Shown: piece after piece, positions 1 to 9,304 of the stretch
Layout of the letters: every line of letters begins with the position of its first letter
Position numbering within the stretch: position 1 is the stretch's first letter
From: Anaerolineaceae bacterium
GTDB taxonomy: Bacteria > Chloroflexota > Anaerolineae > Aggregatilineales > Phototrophicaceae
Direction: 5' to 3'
Length of the DNA stretch: 64,000 bases
NCBI GenBank assembly: GCA_020634115.1
Contig: JACKCH010000010.1
Coordinates: forward strand, 496,001-560,000
Translations under genes and position numbers: made by a program
Notes under the pieces: generated by a model
Seen by the model: only the letters and a program-made list of their open reading frames with translations
Database searches by the model: none
Told to the model about the DNA's origin: nothing

Positions 1-895
1 GATCCATCTTCCATTCCTTGCCGTAGGGCGGATTGGCGAGGATGTAGTCGAACTGTGACCCTTTGTGCTGGTCGTTCGAGAGTGTGCTGCCGTAAGCGAT
101 GTTCTCGGCGTCCCGGCCGTCGCTGCTCTTGATATACAGGTCGCTCTTGGCGACGGCGAACGTCTCCGGGTTGACTTCCTGCCCGTAAATATACACGTTG
201 GCGGCGGGGTTCATCTCCAGGATACGGTCTTTGGCAACCGTCAGCATCCCGCCAGTGCCGCAGCACGGGTCGTAGATGGTGGAGATCACCCCGGCCTGTC
301 CCAGGGTGTCGGCGTCGTGGGCCAGCAGCAGGTTGACCATCAGCCGCACGACCTCGCGCGGGGTGAAGTGTTCGCCGGGGTTCTCGTTGCTGGCTTCGTT
401 GAATTTGCGGATCAGTTCTTCAAAGATGTAGCCCATTTCGAGGTTCGAGACGGCATCCGGGTGCAGGTCAATGTTCTTGAAGCGCTCCAGCACCAGGTAG
501 AGCAGCCCGGCCTCGTCGAGTTTGGTGATCGTGTTGCGAAAGTCGAAGCGTTCGATGACTTCGCGCATGTTGTCGCTGAACCCGGCGATGTAGTTGTGCA
601 GGTTCTGTGCCAGGTGCGGCGCGTCGCCCAACAGCGACTCGAAATCGTAGCGCGACGTGTTGTAGAAGGCATAGCCGGACTGCTGGCGCAGAAGCTGGTC
701 GGGGTTGTCCAGCCGGTCTTTGACCTCGGCGTGGGTTTCCAGCACGCGGCGCTTGGTGGGAGCCAAAACGCTATCAATCCGCCGCAGCACCGTGAAAGGC
801 AGGATGACATCCTAGTACTTGCTGCGCTTGAATACATCGCGGATGAGGTCGGCCACCGACCAGATGAAATTCACTTTTTCGCTGAAGTTGTTCAT
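1..895 (-). pseudogene. hsdM: Type I restriction-modification DNA methyltransferase subunit HsdM, amber-interrupted, runs off left edge
   Basis: HsdM is the N6-adenine methyltransferase and core subunit of type I restriction-modification complexes. The minus-strand frame starts at ATG 895 (MNNFSEKVNF, a typical HsdM N-terminus). After 27 codons it meets TAG at 814-812, where family members read KYQDVILPF; a CAG to TAG change would explain it. The same frame is open from there to base 1 and carries the SAM-binding motif DPCCGTGG (about 271-245) and the catalytic NPPY motif (about 34-23), so the body is otherwise undamaged. The C-terminus and any hsdS/hsdR lie outside the window. It could be a dead gene, a sequencing error, or a gene re-initiating at a GTG or TTG downstream of the stop. 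Identification is firm; functional state is uncertain. Confidence 0.85.
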
Positions 896-1116
896 GAACT
901 GTCATTTCTCGTTGAAATTGGCGCCCACTGTCGTGTTCTTGAAGATAAAAACGGGATATTCACGGCAATAATAGGCCGCTTCCCCGTCTTCCAGACCAGC
1001 AACGGGTTCTGTTGTCACAATGGTATGCGGATTACCGGTGAAGTACCCTAATAAGCCTGTGTACCTTCGTATTATAGCGGTTTACGGGGGATTGTGCTGG
1101 TTTTGCAGGGCATTGC

Positions 1117-1476
1117 TTGGCGGTGGTTCCGAGTTCCGCTCGCCGCATACAGGCTGCGGTTGATCTCTACGGGGATGGTCGGATTAATCGTGAGGAGTAC
1201 TGCCGACGGGTTGATTTCAATGAGCGCGAGATCATCTCCTGGCAGATGCGCACGACAGATAAAGAGCAGCTTGCAATGGAATTGTCAATGTGCGTTCAGG
1301 CTGTGGAAACGCTCGGACGCATGTGGGACATCAGTGATGACGAGGACAAGCAAGGCATGGCACGGCACCTGTTTGAATACATCACTTATGACATGGGAAC
1401 ACAGCAGATCATAGATTTCCGGCTGAAACCTTGGGTAGACCAGTTTTTGACATTACGAGCGGGATTTGTATGCTGA
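1117..1476 (+). pseudogene. C-terminal remnant of a large serine recombinase
   Basis: The frame encodes 119 residues (TTG start) resembling the extreme C-terminus of large serine recombinases: a helical stretch with LYGDGRINREEY, then KQGMARHLFEYITYD and RLKPWVDQFL. The catalytic resolvase domain, recombinase domain and zinc ribbon are absent, and the frame is closed by TAG at 1075, so nothing upstream in this frame can supply them. It ends 29 bases from the 3' end of tRNA-Glu, a common integration site for genomic islands, and lies beside the broken hsdM gene. The likely reading is a leftover of the integrase that brought in the island. No protein function is expected. Confidence 0.65.
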
Positions 1477-1505
1477 GGAACTGCTTCAAGTAAATTGTAA
1501 TCCTG

Positions 1506-1578
1506 TAGCTCCAACGGGACTCGAACCCGTGTCTTTGCCTTGAAAGGGCAACATCCTAGACCGCTAGACGATGGAGCC
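1506..1578 (-). tRNA. tRNA-Glu (anticodon UUC)
   Basis: The minus strand folds into a 73-nt cloverleaf. The acceptor stem GGCTCCA pairs with TGGAGCT with one G-U pair. The anticodon stem TTGCC/GGCAA encloses the loop CTTTCAA, giving anticodon TTC. The T arm carries GGGTTCGAGTCCC. The 5' start GGCTCCATCGTCTAG is characteristic of bacterial tRNA-Glu. The CCA tail is not encoded. Its 3' end faces the recombinase remnant, suggesting that it served as an attachment site. Confidence 0.95.
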
Positions 1579-1736
1579 TTAACTGCCGGTTAGTGTATCA
1601 GCCAGAAGATAGCACGTCAAGAGAAAATATTGGTCTACCCACTGCATATCGTCCGGCAGCGATCAGGTTCAATCCAGCCGGTTCATCGGGCATCTGAGCG
1701 TGACCACGCCTCTCATGGTGTTTGCAGACCCTGTGC

Positions 1737-2675
1737 TTACCCTGGCCCTTTCATGAAGTTATCCACCACGACCCGCGCGGGCAACGCCGGAATCGCGCCG
1801 TACTGCGTCGTTGCCAGCGCACCAACGGCATTCGCAAAGCGCAGAATCTCCGGCAGGTGCTGAATGTGGTTGCCCCAATGCTCCAGGATACCCACCAGCA
1901 GCCCGGCGACGAAACCGTCCCCTGCTCCGGTAGTGTCCACCGTCCGCACGCTGAAGCCCGGTATCTCGTAACTCTGGCTGCGCGTATAGACGGTTGCGCC
2001 CTTTGAACCGCGTGTCACCACGATAATCTGAGTCTGTTCGCGCCACAGTGGGGTGATATCCTGCCCGCCGGTCAGGAATTCCAGTTCATCATCGCTGATT
2101 TTCACCAGATGCGCGTAATTCAGCCCAACCAGCATCCCGGCGCGGGCGGATTCCGCATCCGGCCACAAAGAGAGGCGCAAATTCGGGTCATACGAAATAA
2201 ACAGACCATCCGCGTGCGCCCGCTGGGCGGCCATCAGCGTCGCGGAACGACTCGGCTCACCGATCAGCGTAATTGAACCGAAGTGGAAAACCCGCTTGCC
2301 CTGAATTACACTCAAATCTACATCATCCGCTCGCATGAGCATGTCGGCGCTGGGATGGCGATAGAACACGAAACTGCGCTCACCTTCAGCGGTCAACGAG
2401 ACGAACGCCAGCGCGGTACGGGCTTCCTGGGAGAACTTCAGTCCAGTCGTGTTCACCCCCTCCGCCACCAGCACATCCGCGAGAAAATGGCCGAAAGGAT
2501 CATCCCCCACCTGGCCGATAAACGCCGCTTCATGCCCCAGGCGGGCGATAGCGACGGCCACATTGGCGGGTGCGCCCCCCGGCGCTTTCTGGAAGCCGGA
2601 TGCTTCACCCACTGTAACGCCGCGTTCCAGCGCGACAAAATCAATCAAAAGTTCACCAAGACATACTACACTCAT
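1737..2675 (-). CDS. PfkB-family carbohydrate kinase, probably fructokinase
   Basis: Cytoplasmic sugar kinase that would phosphorylate fructose or a related ketose with ATP. The 312 residues match the usual fructokinase length. PfkB signature 1 is at about residues 33-58 (GGAPANVAVAIARLG, then GQVGDD). Signature 2 is at 247-260 (DTTGAGDGFVAGLL), where D253 is the expected catalytic base. The N-terminal GELLIDF is typical of bacterial fructokinases. It stands alone: tRNA-Glu lies downstream and a repeat-bearing gap upstream. Substrate is inferred; ribokinase- or KDG-kinase-like activity cannot be excluded. Confidence 0.88.
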   Translation of the reverse strand: MSVVCLGELLIDFVALERGVTVGEASGFQKAPGGAPANVAVAIARLGHEAAFIGQVGDDPFGHFLADVLVAEGVNTTGLKFSQEARTALAFVSLTAEGERSFVFYRHPSADMLMRADDVDLSVIQGKRVFHFGSITLIGEPSRSATLMAAQRAHADGLFISYDPNLRLSLWPDAESARAGMLVGLNYAHLVKISDDELEFLTGGQDITPLWREQTQIIVVTRGSKGATVYTRSQSYEIPGFSVRTVDTTGAGDGFVAGLLVGILEHWGNHIQHLPEILRFANAVGALATTQYGAIPALPARVVVDNFMKGPG

Positions 2676-3003
2676 CGTTATTCCTCAGTTTCTTTCTGCC
2701 TGCCTGTCGAAATGGCAGACTGCAATTTACCATTTCCGGGCAATCCTTTACCCGAATCGTAGACCAGAAGCGGCCAGGATGCAAAGGGGTGTTTGGTGAA
2801 GGCAGTCGGATAGCTAATCAAGTTTAGCTGCTGGCCTCTAGCTTCTGGCGGTTGGCGAGTTCATCAGTTGGTCTACGCATTCGTAACAGTGCATATATGA
2901 TATGATGCTATACGGATAAAGTATATCCGGTGGCGGTGTGGGAGCGCTTCGTTGTTAAGGTGTCTGACTGCATTGCACCAGTATGACTATGGAGACAGTT
3001 GAT
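2676..3003. other. Intergenic gap with a repeat fragment and an operator-like inverted repeat
   Basis: This gap lies between the divergent fructokinase and glycosyltransferase genes. Around 2826-2852 it holds a stretch (GCTGCTGGCCTCT and following) that recurs after the nitroreductase gene near 9933, so it is a small dispersed repeat. At 2913-2929 there is a perfect inverted repeat, CGGATA and TATCCG separated by AAGTA, embedded in AT-rich sequence upstream of the glycosyltransferase; it could be an operator or part of its promoter. No coding sequence is supported. Confidence 0.5.
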
Positions 3004-4263
3004 ATGCAAACGATTACACTGGTTTCTGGCGGTTCAAGAGGTGATATACAGCCCTTCCTGCTACTTGGGCGGGCGCTGGCAGAAGCCGGATTAAACGTCT
3101 CGTTGGCGCTACCCGCCTCATACCAGAAGGAAGCCGATGCACTGGGACTCGATTTCACCCCTCTGCGTGCTGATTTCGATAGACTGTTGGCCGGGCAAAG
3201 TGGACAGAACTTAAAGCGAAGCGGTCAGAATCCCCTTGCTGTCTTTCGCGAGGGGCAGCACCTAATGAAAGATGCGGCGCGATTGTTGGTCGAGGATATC
3301 TGGGAGCTAAGTCAGACCTCGGCGGCGCTTGTCGGGCATATCGGGTTATCCGCTTGTACCCAGACACTGTCATTGCTTCGGGGTATCCCTTTGATCCATG
3401 TGTGCCTGCAACCCTTTATGCCTACCGCAGCTTTCCCCCATCCCTTGCTACCTATACAGTTTTCCTTAGGTGGAGGTTATAACCGCTTAACGGGAGATTT
3501 GGTGAAACGCATCACCTGGACCGTGTTTGCAGGGGAGACTAACCATTTGCTTGAGAAGCGCCTCAATCAAGCACCCGTAAAATGGCGCGATTATAAGCGC
3601 CATCTGGATCATAGCCCGATTCTGAATGCCTTTAGCGGTTCCCTGATTCCATTTCCCGGCGATTGGAAAAGCAACAACGAAATCACCGGCTTCTGGTATC
3701 CCACCATGCCTGAGGCGTGGCAAGCTCCACATGCCCTGGTAGAGTTTCTTGAGTCGGGTTCGCAGGCTATCTTCGTTGGCTTTGGCAGTGTAAGCGATAC
3801 CGCCTCGCTCTCGATTGTTCTGGACGCGCTCGACATGGCTGGAGAACGTGCGGTTTTGGTCGGGTTTGATGTGACAGATTGCCCCTTGCCGGACACCGTA
3901 TTCGCTATTTCTTCTATCCCTTATGAATGGCTCTTTGGGCACGTTAAGGCCGCAGTTTATCATGGTGGTGCAGGAACAACCGCCTTGGCACTCCGGGCAA
4001 AACTGCCGATGCTGGCTGTTCCACAGTTACTCGATCAGTTTTTCTGGGCGGATTGCGTCTTTCGGTACGGCGCAGCCGTCAAGCCCATTCCCAATAAGAA
4101 ACTCAACGCGCAGAATCTGGCTGACGCCATAACGTACCTGAGTCATGAAGATAACTTGCGGGAGCGGGCTGCTTTCCTTGGCGAACAGATTCAGAAGGAG
4201 GATGGCTTAACCCGAGCTGTTTCCATTATCCGGGAACGGTTGTCCAATCACAAAAGCGAATAA
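3004..4263 (+). CDS. GT1-family (UDP-glucuronosyl/sterol glucosyltransferase-like) glycosyltransferase
   Basis: GT-B fold transferase that would move a sugar from a nucleotide donor to a lipid, sterol-like or small-molecule acceptor. The N-terminal SGGSRGDIQPFLLLGRAL is the typical acceptor-domain start. The C-terminal donor-binding segment is YHGGAGTTALALRAKLP followed by PQLLDQFFWA, the GT1 signature with its His and the D/Q pair. Start 3004 is preferred over the in-frame ATG at 2983 because GGAG lies 9 bases upstream and homologues begin near the GG-rich strand. Length is about 419 residues. No biosynthetic partner is adjacent, so the acceptor is unknown. Confidence 0.85.
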   Translation: MQTITLVSGGSRGDIQPFLLLGRALAEAGLNVSLALPASYQKEADALGLDFTPLRADFDRLLAGQSGQNLKRSGQNPLAVFREGQHLMKDAARLLVEDIWELSQTSAALVGHIGLSACTQTLSLLRGIPLIHVCLQPFMPTAAFPHPLLPIQFSLGGGYNRLTGDLVKRITWTVFAGETNHLLEKRLNQAPVKWRDYKRHLDHSPILNAFSGSLIPFPGDWKSNNEITGFWYPTMPEAWQAPHALVEFLESGSQAIFVGFGSVSDTASLSIVLDALDMAGERAVLVGFDVTDCPLPDTVFAISSIPYEWLFGHVKAAVYHGGAGTTALALRAKLPMLAVPQLLDQFFWADCVFRYGAAVKPIPNKKLNAQNLADAITYLSHEDNLRERAAFLGEQIQKEDGLTRAVSIIRERLSNHKSE

Positions 4264-4350
4264 TGCCGGTGGCGTTAACTTGCCATTTCTCCGGTGCGCG
4301 GCTCTAATTGGTAGAATGAGAATGACGATACCTATCAAGGAGCAAGTGCG

Positions 4351-5541
4351 ATGATGGCAGACGATACACGACCTGGGGCGGGGACGCTGGCAATCTGGGC
4401 AGGTGAGGATAACAAGGACTTCTGGGGGCGGGCGACGCAGACTCCGGTGGTACACAGCGTTTCATTCGGTTATGGCGACGTGGACGAATGGCTGGACGTT
4501 GCCCTGGGGAACAAGCTGGGGCATATCTACAGCCGCAACACCAACCCCACAGTGGCGGTTTTCGAGGAAAAAGTGCGCCAATTGGAAGGCGCGGCGGCGG
4601 CGACCTCGTTTGCGACTGGCATGGCAGCCATCAGCAACACGCTGTTTACCCTGCTTTCGCCGGGGGATCGGGTGGTGTCGGTCAAGGATACTTACGGCGG
4701 CACGAACCGGATTTTCCTGGAATTTCTGCCCCGCATTCAGGTGGAGAGCGTGCTGTGTGATACCACCGATCACGCCGCGATAGAGGCCGAAATTGCGAAG
4801 GGCTGCACGGTGCTTTACCTGGAAACGCCCACCAATCCCACGCTGAAGGTGATAGACATCGCCCGGTTAGCGGCGGCGGGGCGCGCTGCTGGGGCGACGG
4901 TGGTGGTGGATAACACCTTTGCGACGCCCATCAATACCAACCCGCTGGCGTTAGGTGCCGACCTGGTGCTGCACAGCGCGACGAAGTTCCTGGGCGGCCA
5001 TGCCGATGCCCTGGGTGGGGTGGTCTGCGGAGTGGAATCCCTTGTGAAGCGTATCTACCACTACCGGGAAATCAACGGAGCAACGCTCGATCCGATGGCG
5101 GCCTATCTGTTGTTGCGTGGCATGAAAACGCTGCATTTACGTATCCGCCAGCAGAACGAGAGTGCCATGCAGATCAGCCGCTTCTTGCGCCAGCATCCCC
5201 AGGTCGAAGCGGTCTATTATCCCGGCCTGGAGAGTCACGAGAACCACGAGGTCGCCCGACGGCAGATGCGTGGCTTTGGCGGGATGCTCAGTTTCACGCT
5301 GCGGGGCGGCTTTGACGCGGTGAAAGCCTTCCTGCCCCGGCTGCATTACGCCCACGCTGCTGCCAACCTGGGCGCGGTGGAGACGGTAGTCGGCCCACCC
5401 GCGACGACCAGCCATGTCGAATGCACGCTGGAAGAACGCGCCGCGATGGGCATTCCCGAAACGTTGATTCGCTATTCCACCGGTATTGAGGACACCGCCG
5501 ACCTGATTGCTGATCTGGAACGGGCACTGGCGGGGGTGTAG
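4351..5541 (+). CDS. Cystathionine gamma-synthase-family PLP enzyme (trans-sulfuration)
   Basis: Fold-type I pyridoxal-phosphate enzyme of the Cys/Met metabolism family, 396 residues. Visible motifs are YSRNTNPT (substrate/PLP region), ATGMAAI, YLETPTNPTLKV, VVDNTFATP and the PLP-lysine motif HSATKFLGGHAD. It probably catalyses gamma-replacement or elimination on O-acyl-homoserine or cystathionine. The variant SFGYGDVDEW near the N-terminus is not in the standard MetB enzyme, so substrate is unclear: cystathionine gamma-synthase, O-acetylhomoserine sulfhydrylase and gamma-lyase are all possible. A plausible ribosome-binding site (CAAGGAG) precedes ATG 4351. Confidence 0.88.
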   Translation: MMADDTRPGAGTLAIWAGEDNKDFWGRATQTPVVHSVSFGYGDVDEWLDVALGNKLGHIYSRNTNPTVAVFEEKVRQLEGAAAATSFATGMAAISNTLFTLLSPGDRVVSVKDTYGGTNRIFLEFLPRIQVESVLCDTTDHAAIEAEIAKGCTVLYLETPTNPTLKVIDIARLAAAGRAAGATVVVDNTFATPINTNPLALGADLVLHSATKFLGGHADALGGVVCGVESLVKRIYHYREINGATLDPMAAYLLLRGMKTLHLRIRQQNESAMQISRFLRQHPQVEAVYYPGLESHENHEVARRQMRGFGGMLSFTLRGGFDAVKAFLPRLHYAHAAANLGAVETVVGPPATTSHVECTLEERAAMGIPETLIRYSTGIEDTADLIADLERALAGV

Positions 5542-5596
5542 ATGGATTCTCCACTAAACTGGAGCGAGACCACAGCGCGTAACAACCTGCTCTGGG

Positions 5597-6265
5597 TCAC
5601 TGTTTTTTGGGTTCTTCGGTATCGGTTTTTCCGAGCTGCTCAACCAGTTTCGTAAGCGTTTCTGTATCGAAACCTAATGCCCAAATTCCGCCTAGCATTG
5701 ACAACTGGAATACCATGCGGGCCATCTCTTGGGGTGAATAGGGTTGTCCGTTTTCCAGCCACCAGGCGATCACCCCCAGTTCGGCGCCAGCCATGAAGTT
5801 GGCGATTAAATCGGCTGGCAGGCGCGGGGTACGCCCTTGGGCCTGCATGGTATGAATGGCAGCCCCAACCGAAACCTCAGCCAGGAACTGCCGCACATTC
5901 ACCAAAAAGGCAGGACTCCCTTTTTTGCCCAACATGACCTTGTAGAAATCAGCCAGCGCTGCCACATGCTCAAAATCGGTGGAATCATGGATTGCGCCGT
6001 CCGGGTCAAATAAATATTCTTCGGGGAGTTCCCCGGCATCCGTTTGCAGCGTAGCATAGATTTCACTCATTGTTTGAAACAGCAGGTCGTCTTTATCCCG
6101 AAAATGCTGATAGAACGTCGGGCGGGCAACATCCGCCCGGTCGGCGATCTCCTGTATCGAAATGCCCTCGTAACCTTTTTCCACAATGAGTTCCATCAAG
6201 GCATCTCGTAGCAACTGCCTGGTGCGAATCACCCGGCGATCCAATTTGCGTGCAGTAGTGTCCAT
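5597..6265 (-). CDS. TetR/AcrR-family transcriptional regulator
   Basis: One-component repressor with an N-terminal TetR helix-turn-helix (about residues 10-55: LRDALMELIVEKGYEGIS, then IADRADVARPTFYQHFRDKDDL) and a C-terminal ligand domain of about 150 residues. The gene is divergent from an MFS exporter with a strong promoter in between, the classic arrangement for a drug-responsive repressor controlling an efflux pump. Start 6265 (MDTTARKL) is preferred; an in-frame GTG lies three codons upstream. The ligand cannot be read from sequence. Confidence 0.88.
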   Translation of the reverse strand: MDTTARKLDRRVIRTRQLLRDALMELIVEKGYEGISIQEIADRADVARPTFYQHFRDKDDLLFQTMSEIYATLQTDAGELPEEYLFDPDGAIHDSTDFEHVAALADFYKVMLGKKGSPAFLVNVRQFLAEVSVGAAIHTMQAQGRTPRLPADLIANFMAGAELGVIAWWLENGQPYSPQEMARMVFQLSMLGGIWALGFDTETLTKLVEQLGKTDTEEPKKQ

Positions 6266-6309
6266 AAAATACACATGTCCATTAACTTACAGTGCGAAAG
6301 AATTCGTGA

Positions 6310-6338
6310 TTGACAGGGTCGCTATTCCCACCTATATT
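6310..6338 (+). promoter_or_regulatory. Near-consensus sigma-70 promoter for the MFS exporter
   Basis: A perfect -35 TTGACA (6310-6315), a 17-base spacer and a -10 TATATT (6333-6338) lie 44 bases upstream of the MFS start at 6382. Such a strong promoter fits a gene normally held off by the divergent TetR repressor, whose operator should overlap this region. Confidence 0.75.
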
Positions 6339-6381
6339 TTAAACAACGACCTGTATTAAATCTATCACTGTGTAGCGGAAA

Positions 6382-7695
6382 ATGCAAACAATAACCTCAA
6401 CACACCCTTACAGCACTGACGACGCACCGGAAACCGAGGCGCCGACGTTCACCGGAACCACCATCAATTCGGATGACCACTCCCTGCAACCGTCGCGGCG
6501 GTTGCATATAAACCGTAATTTGGGACTGCTTTGGCTTGGAGAGAGTATTTCTCTGTTTGGAGACCAATTCTATCTCGTCGCGCTGCCCTGGTTGGTACTG
6601 CAACTGACGGGATCGGCACTCGCCGTGGGAACGATTCTGGCGACGGCAGGGATTCCCCGGGCGCTGTTGATGCTGGTTGGCGGCGTTTTCACCGATAGAA
6701 TGTCCCCCCGCGCGATCATGATTTTTTCCAATGCAGCGCGAATTGTGATTACCGGCATATTGGCATTCCTGGTCATGACCCAATCCACCCAGGTATGGAT
6801 GCTGTACATTTTATCGTTCGCCTTCGGTGTGGTTGATGCGTTCTTCCACCCGGCATACATGGCGATTATGCCCATGCTCGTTGATGAAGAAGACCTGGGC
6901 ATGGGCAACGCGCTGCTGCAAGGCAGCGGGCTTCTGGTACAAGGCGTTGGCCCTGGCATCGCCGGTGTGCTTATCAATCTGTCCGGTATCGCCATTTCGT
7001 TCATCATAGACACCGCGTCATTCATCCTGGCAACCGGGACGCTACTGGGGATGAACCCCCGTCAAATCAAATCGGTAGACGTGAAGAAGTCGGGCATTCT
7101 GTCCGAAGTCCGCGAGGCGATTACCCATATCACGGGGGATGAATTGCTGCGCCCGTTAATGCTCATCATCACCGCCCTGAACTTCCTCTTTATCGGGCCA
7201 ATGATGGTTGGGCCTTCGGCCTTAGCCACCCAGCGTTTCGGGGAACAGGGCGCAGTCGCGTTGGGGGCGCTGCTCTCCGCGATGGGCATCGGCTCGGTCA
7301 TCGGTATGGCCGTGGGCGGGGTCAGCAAACCGAAGCGACTGGGGATTGTCACGTTAAGCTCGTTCGCGCTGGCTGCGATTGGGATTATTGGTTCCGGGTT
7401 CTCGTATTCGCTCTCACTGACAACCGCCTTGTTCGCACTCGTGGGCAGCAGTTACGGGTTTAGCAACTTGTTGGTGATTACGTGGCTGCAAAAGCGGATC
7501 TCGAAGGAACTCATGGGGCGCATCATGAGTATCGTCATGCTGTCATCAACGGGACTCATGCCGATTTCGTCCGCATTGGCGGGCATTGTTGCCGAACATG
7601 ATCTCACCTTGTTGTTTGCCCTTAACGGTACGCTGCTGCTGGCGCTGGTGGGTGGCGCCCTGTTGAACCGGCCAATCCGCCGGATGCAGGCCTGA
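6382..7695 (+). CDS. MFS transporter (probable efflux), TetR-controlled
   Basis: Major facilitator superfamily protein of 437 residues with about 12 membrane segments, preceded by a hydrophilic N-terminus of about 45 residues. The segment LWLGESISLFGDQFYLVALPWLV is the first helix of the MFS_3 (EntS/macrolide-efflux-like) group; TDRMSPRAIM is the loop 2-3 motif. It likely exports a small hydrophobic compound by proton antiport. Position next to a divergent TetR gene supports inducible export. Substrate is unknown. GCGGAAA precedes the ATG as a modest ribosome-binding site. Confidence 0.87.
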   Translation: MQTITSTHPYSTDDAPETEAPTFTGTTINSDDHSLQPSRRLHINRNLGLLWLGESISLFGDQFYLVALPWLVLQLTGSALAVGTILATAGIPRALLMLVGGVFTDRMSPRAIMIFSNAARIVITGILAFLVMTQSTQVWMLYILSFAFGVVDAFFHPAYMAIMPMLVDEEDLGMGNALLQGSGLLVQGVGPGIAGVLINLSGIAISFIIDTASFILATGTLLGMNPRQIKSVDVKKSGILSEVREAITHITGDELLRPLMLIITALNFLFIGPMMVGPSALATQRFGEQGAVALGALLSAMGIGSVIGMAVGGVSKPKRLGIVTLSSFALAAIGIIGSGFSYSLSLTTALFALVGSSYGFSNLLVITWLQKRISKELMGRIMSIVMLSSTGLMPISSALAGIVAEHDLTLLFALNGTLLLALVGGALLNRPIRRMQA

Positions 7696-7725
7696 GTATA
7701 CAGACAAGGTTAATTTGACGGGTTG

Positions 7726-7750
7726 TAGGGGCGGCCTGGCATGGCCGCCC
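7726..7750. repeat. GTAGGG-type hairpin repeat (copy 1)
   Basis: GTAGGGGCGGCC is followed by the complementary GGCCGCCC around a short loop. It lies 30 bases after the MFS stop and has no T-run, so it is better explained as a member of the dispersed GTAGGG hairpin family than as an intrinsic terminator. Confidence 0.6.
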
Positions 7751-7872
7751 AGAGAGCGCACTGACCACCGATAACGGACGCCTTCCCGAATGGACTTATT
7801 GCTCGTTTCCGGTTCGGGCGCTAGAGTCAAACAGTACAATCCGCACGTTAAACTCACCTGGAACGGTGTATC

Positions 7873-9213
7873 ATGACTCCAGCTACCCCCCGGCAGCCGC
7901 GTCTGGTTGCGCTGCGCTACCGTGATTTTCGTTTACTGTGGTCGGGCGAAATGTTTTCGACCATCGGCTCACAAATGCAGCTCTACGCCATCAACTGGCA
8001 CATCGCCCGCCTCCTGGTGGGGCAAACCGTCACGGTTGGTGATGGCACGCTGGATGCCCAGGCGTTAGGGTTGGGGCTGCTGGGACTGGTCAATGTCATT
8101 CCCATTGTGCTGTTTGCCCTGGTGGGCGGGATGCTGGCCGATACCTTTGACCGCCGCAAACTCATGATCGGGACGCGCCTGATTGCCGGGGCGCTGGCGG
8201 TTATCCTGGCGGTACTCACCGTCACCGGGCAGGCTACCGTCCAGGTGATCTATCTGATTACCGCGCTGGCGGCGGGAGTCACGGCTTTCGATAGTCCCGC
8301 CCGGCAGTCGTTGGTGCCGAACCTCGTTAATCGAGAACACCTCGGTAATGCCGTCAGCCTGAATAACCTCATGCGGCAGGTCGGCACGATTCTCGGCCCG
8401 GCGTTGACGGGTTTGCTCATCGGCGCAGCCAGTTCGATTGATACGGCCTCATCCCAGGTCAGCCCGGCTGAACTGAATACGCATATCGGCATTATCTACG
8501 CCATTAACGCGATCACCTTCCTTATCGCGGCGCTGACCGTCATCCTGCTCCAATACCGGGGCGCAGCACGGGTCAATACTGGTGGAATCGGGTTGGAACC
8601 ACTCAAGGAAGGACTGCGCTTTACTTATAGTTCCCGCATCATCTGGGGGACGATGCTGCTGGACTTTTTCGCCACGTTCTTCTCGTCCGCCCGTACCATG
8701 CTGCCGCTGATCGCTACCAACATCCTCGGCCTGGATGCAGCCGGGTACGGCCTGCTGGCAACCGGGCAGGCTGTCGGCTCGCTGATTGCCGGGGGTGTCA
8801 TCGCCCTGGGGAGAGACATCTACCACCAGGGGCGCGTGCTGCTCATCAGTGTGGCAATCTACGGGCTGGCAACCGTGTTTTTCGGCCTGTCAACCACGTT
8901 CATCCCGGCCTATATTGCCTTCGCGCTGACCGGGGCGGGCGACACGGTTTCGACGGTGATTCGCGGGACGATTCGCCAGATACTCACGCCCGACCACCTG
9001 CGCGGACGTATGACCAGTGTGAACATGATCTTTTTCATGGGTGGGCCGCAGTTGGGCGAGTTGGAAGCCGGACTGGTGGCGTCCGCCTGGGGCGTACCAT
9101 TCGCTATCGTCTCCGGTGGGGTGATTACGGTGCTGATGACCGGCTGGATTGCCTGGAATTACCCCCGGCTGCGCCGGTATACGAGCGATATGTCAGCAGC
9201 GGCAGTTTCGTGA
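7873..9213 (+). CDS. MFS transporter, EntS-like
   Basis: Second major facilitator protein, 446 residues and about 12 membrane segments. FRLLWSGEMFSTIGSQMQ marks helix 1, ADTFDRRKLMIG is the conserved loop 2-3 motif, and AFDSPARQSLVPNLV is typical of the MFS_3/enterobactin-exporter group. It follows the first MFS gene by 178 bases on the same strand, with a hairpin repeat between them, so cotranscription is uncertain. The two proteins are distinct in sequence, so this is not a recent duplication. Probable efflux; substrate unknown. Confidence 0.86.
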   Translation: MTPATPRQPRLVALRYRDFRLLWSGEMFSTIGSQMQLYAINWHIARLLVGQTVTVGDGTLDAQALGLGLLGLVNVIPIVLFALVGGMLADTFDRRKLMIGTRLIAGALAVILAVLTVTGQATVQVIYLITALAAGVTAFDSPARQSLVPNLVNREHLGNAVSLNNLMRQVGTILGPALTGLLIGAASSIDTASSQVSPAELNTHIGIIYAINAITFLIAALTVILLQYRGAARVNTGGIGLEPLKEGLRFTYSSRIIWGTMLLDFFATFFSSARTMLPLIATNILGLDAAGYGLLATGQAVGSLIAGGVIALGRDIYHQGRVLLISVAIYGLATVFFGLSTTFIPAYIAFALTGAGDTVSTVIRGTIRQILTPDHLRGRMTSVNMIFFMGGPQLGELEAGLVASAWGVPFAIVSGGVITVLMTGWIAWNYPRLRRYTSDMSAAAVS

Positions 9214-9304
9214 ATCTATTGTGGCAAATCTTCATACCCCAGGAGCGGAGAATGCGCTATACTCCAATGTAACAAAAAGTTCATGTTCATAAACACGAAA
9301 GACG

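Noticed and set aside
65..1051. A long plus-strand open frame opposite hsdM
   Set aside because: It is antisense to the methylase motifs DPCCGTGG and NPPY; the methylase reading explains the sequence, and the antisense protein has no recognisable family.
6289..6371. ACAGTG and CACTGT, an inverted pair 72 bases apart between TetR and MFS genes
   Set aside because: Six-base matches at that distance are expected by chance; a TetR operator would be a compact palindrome.
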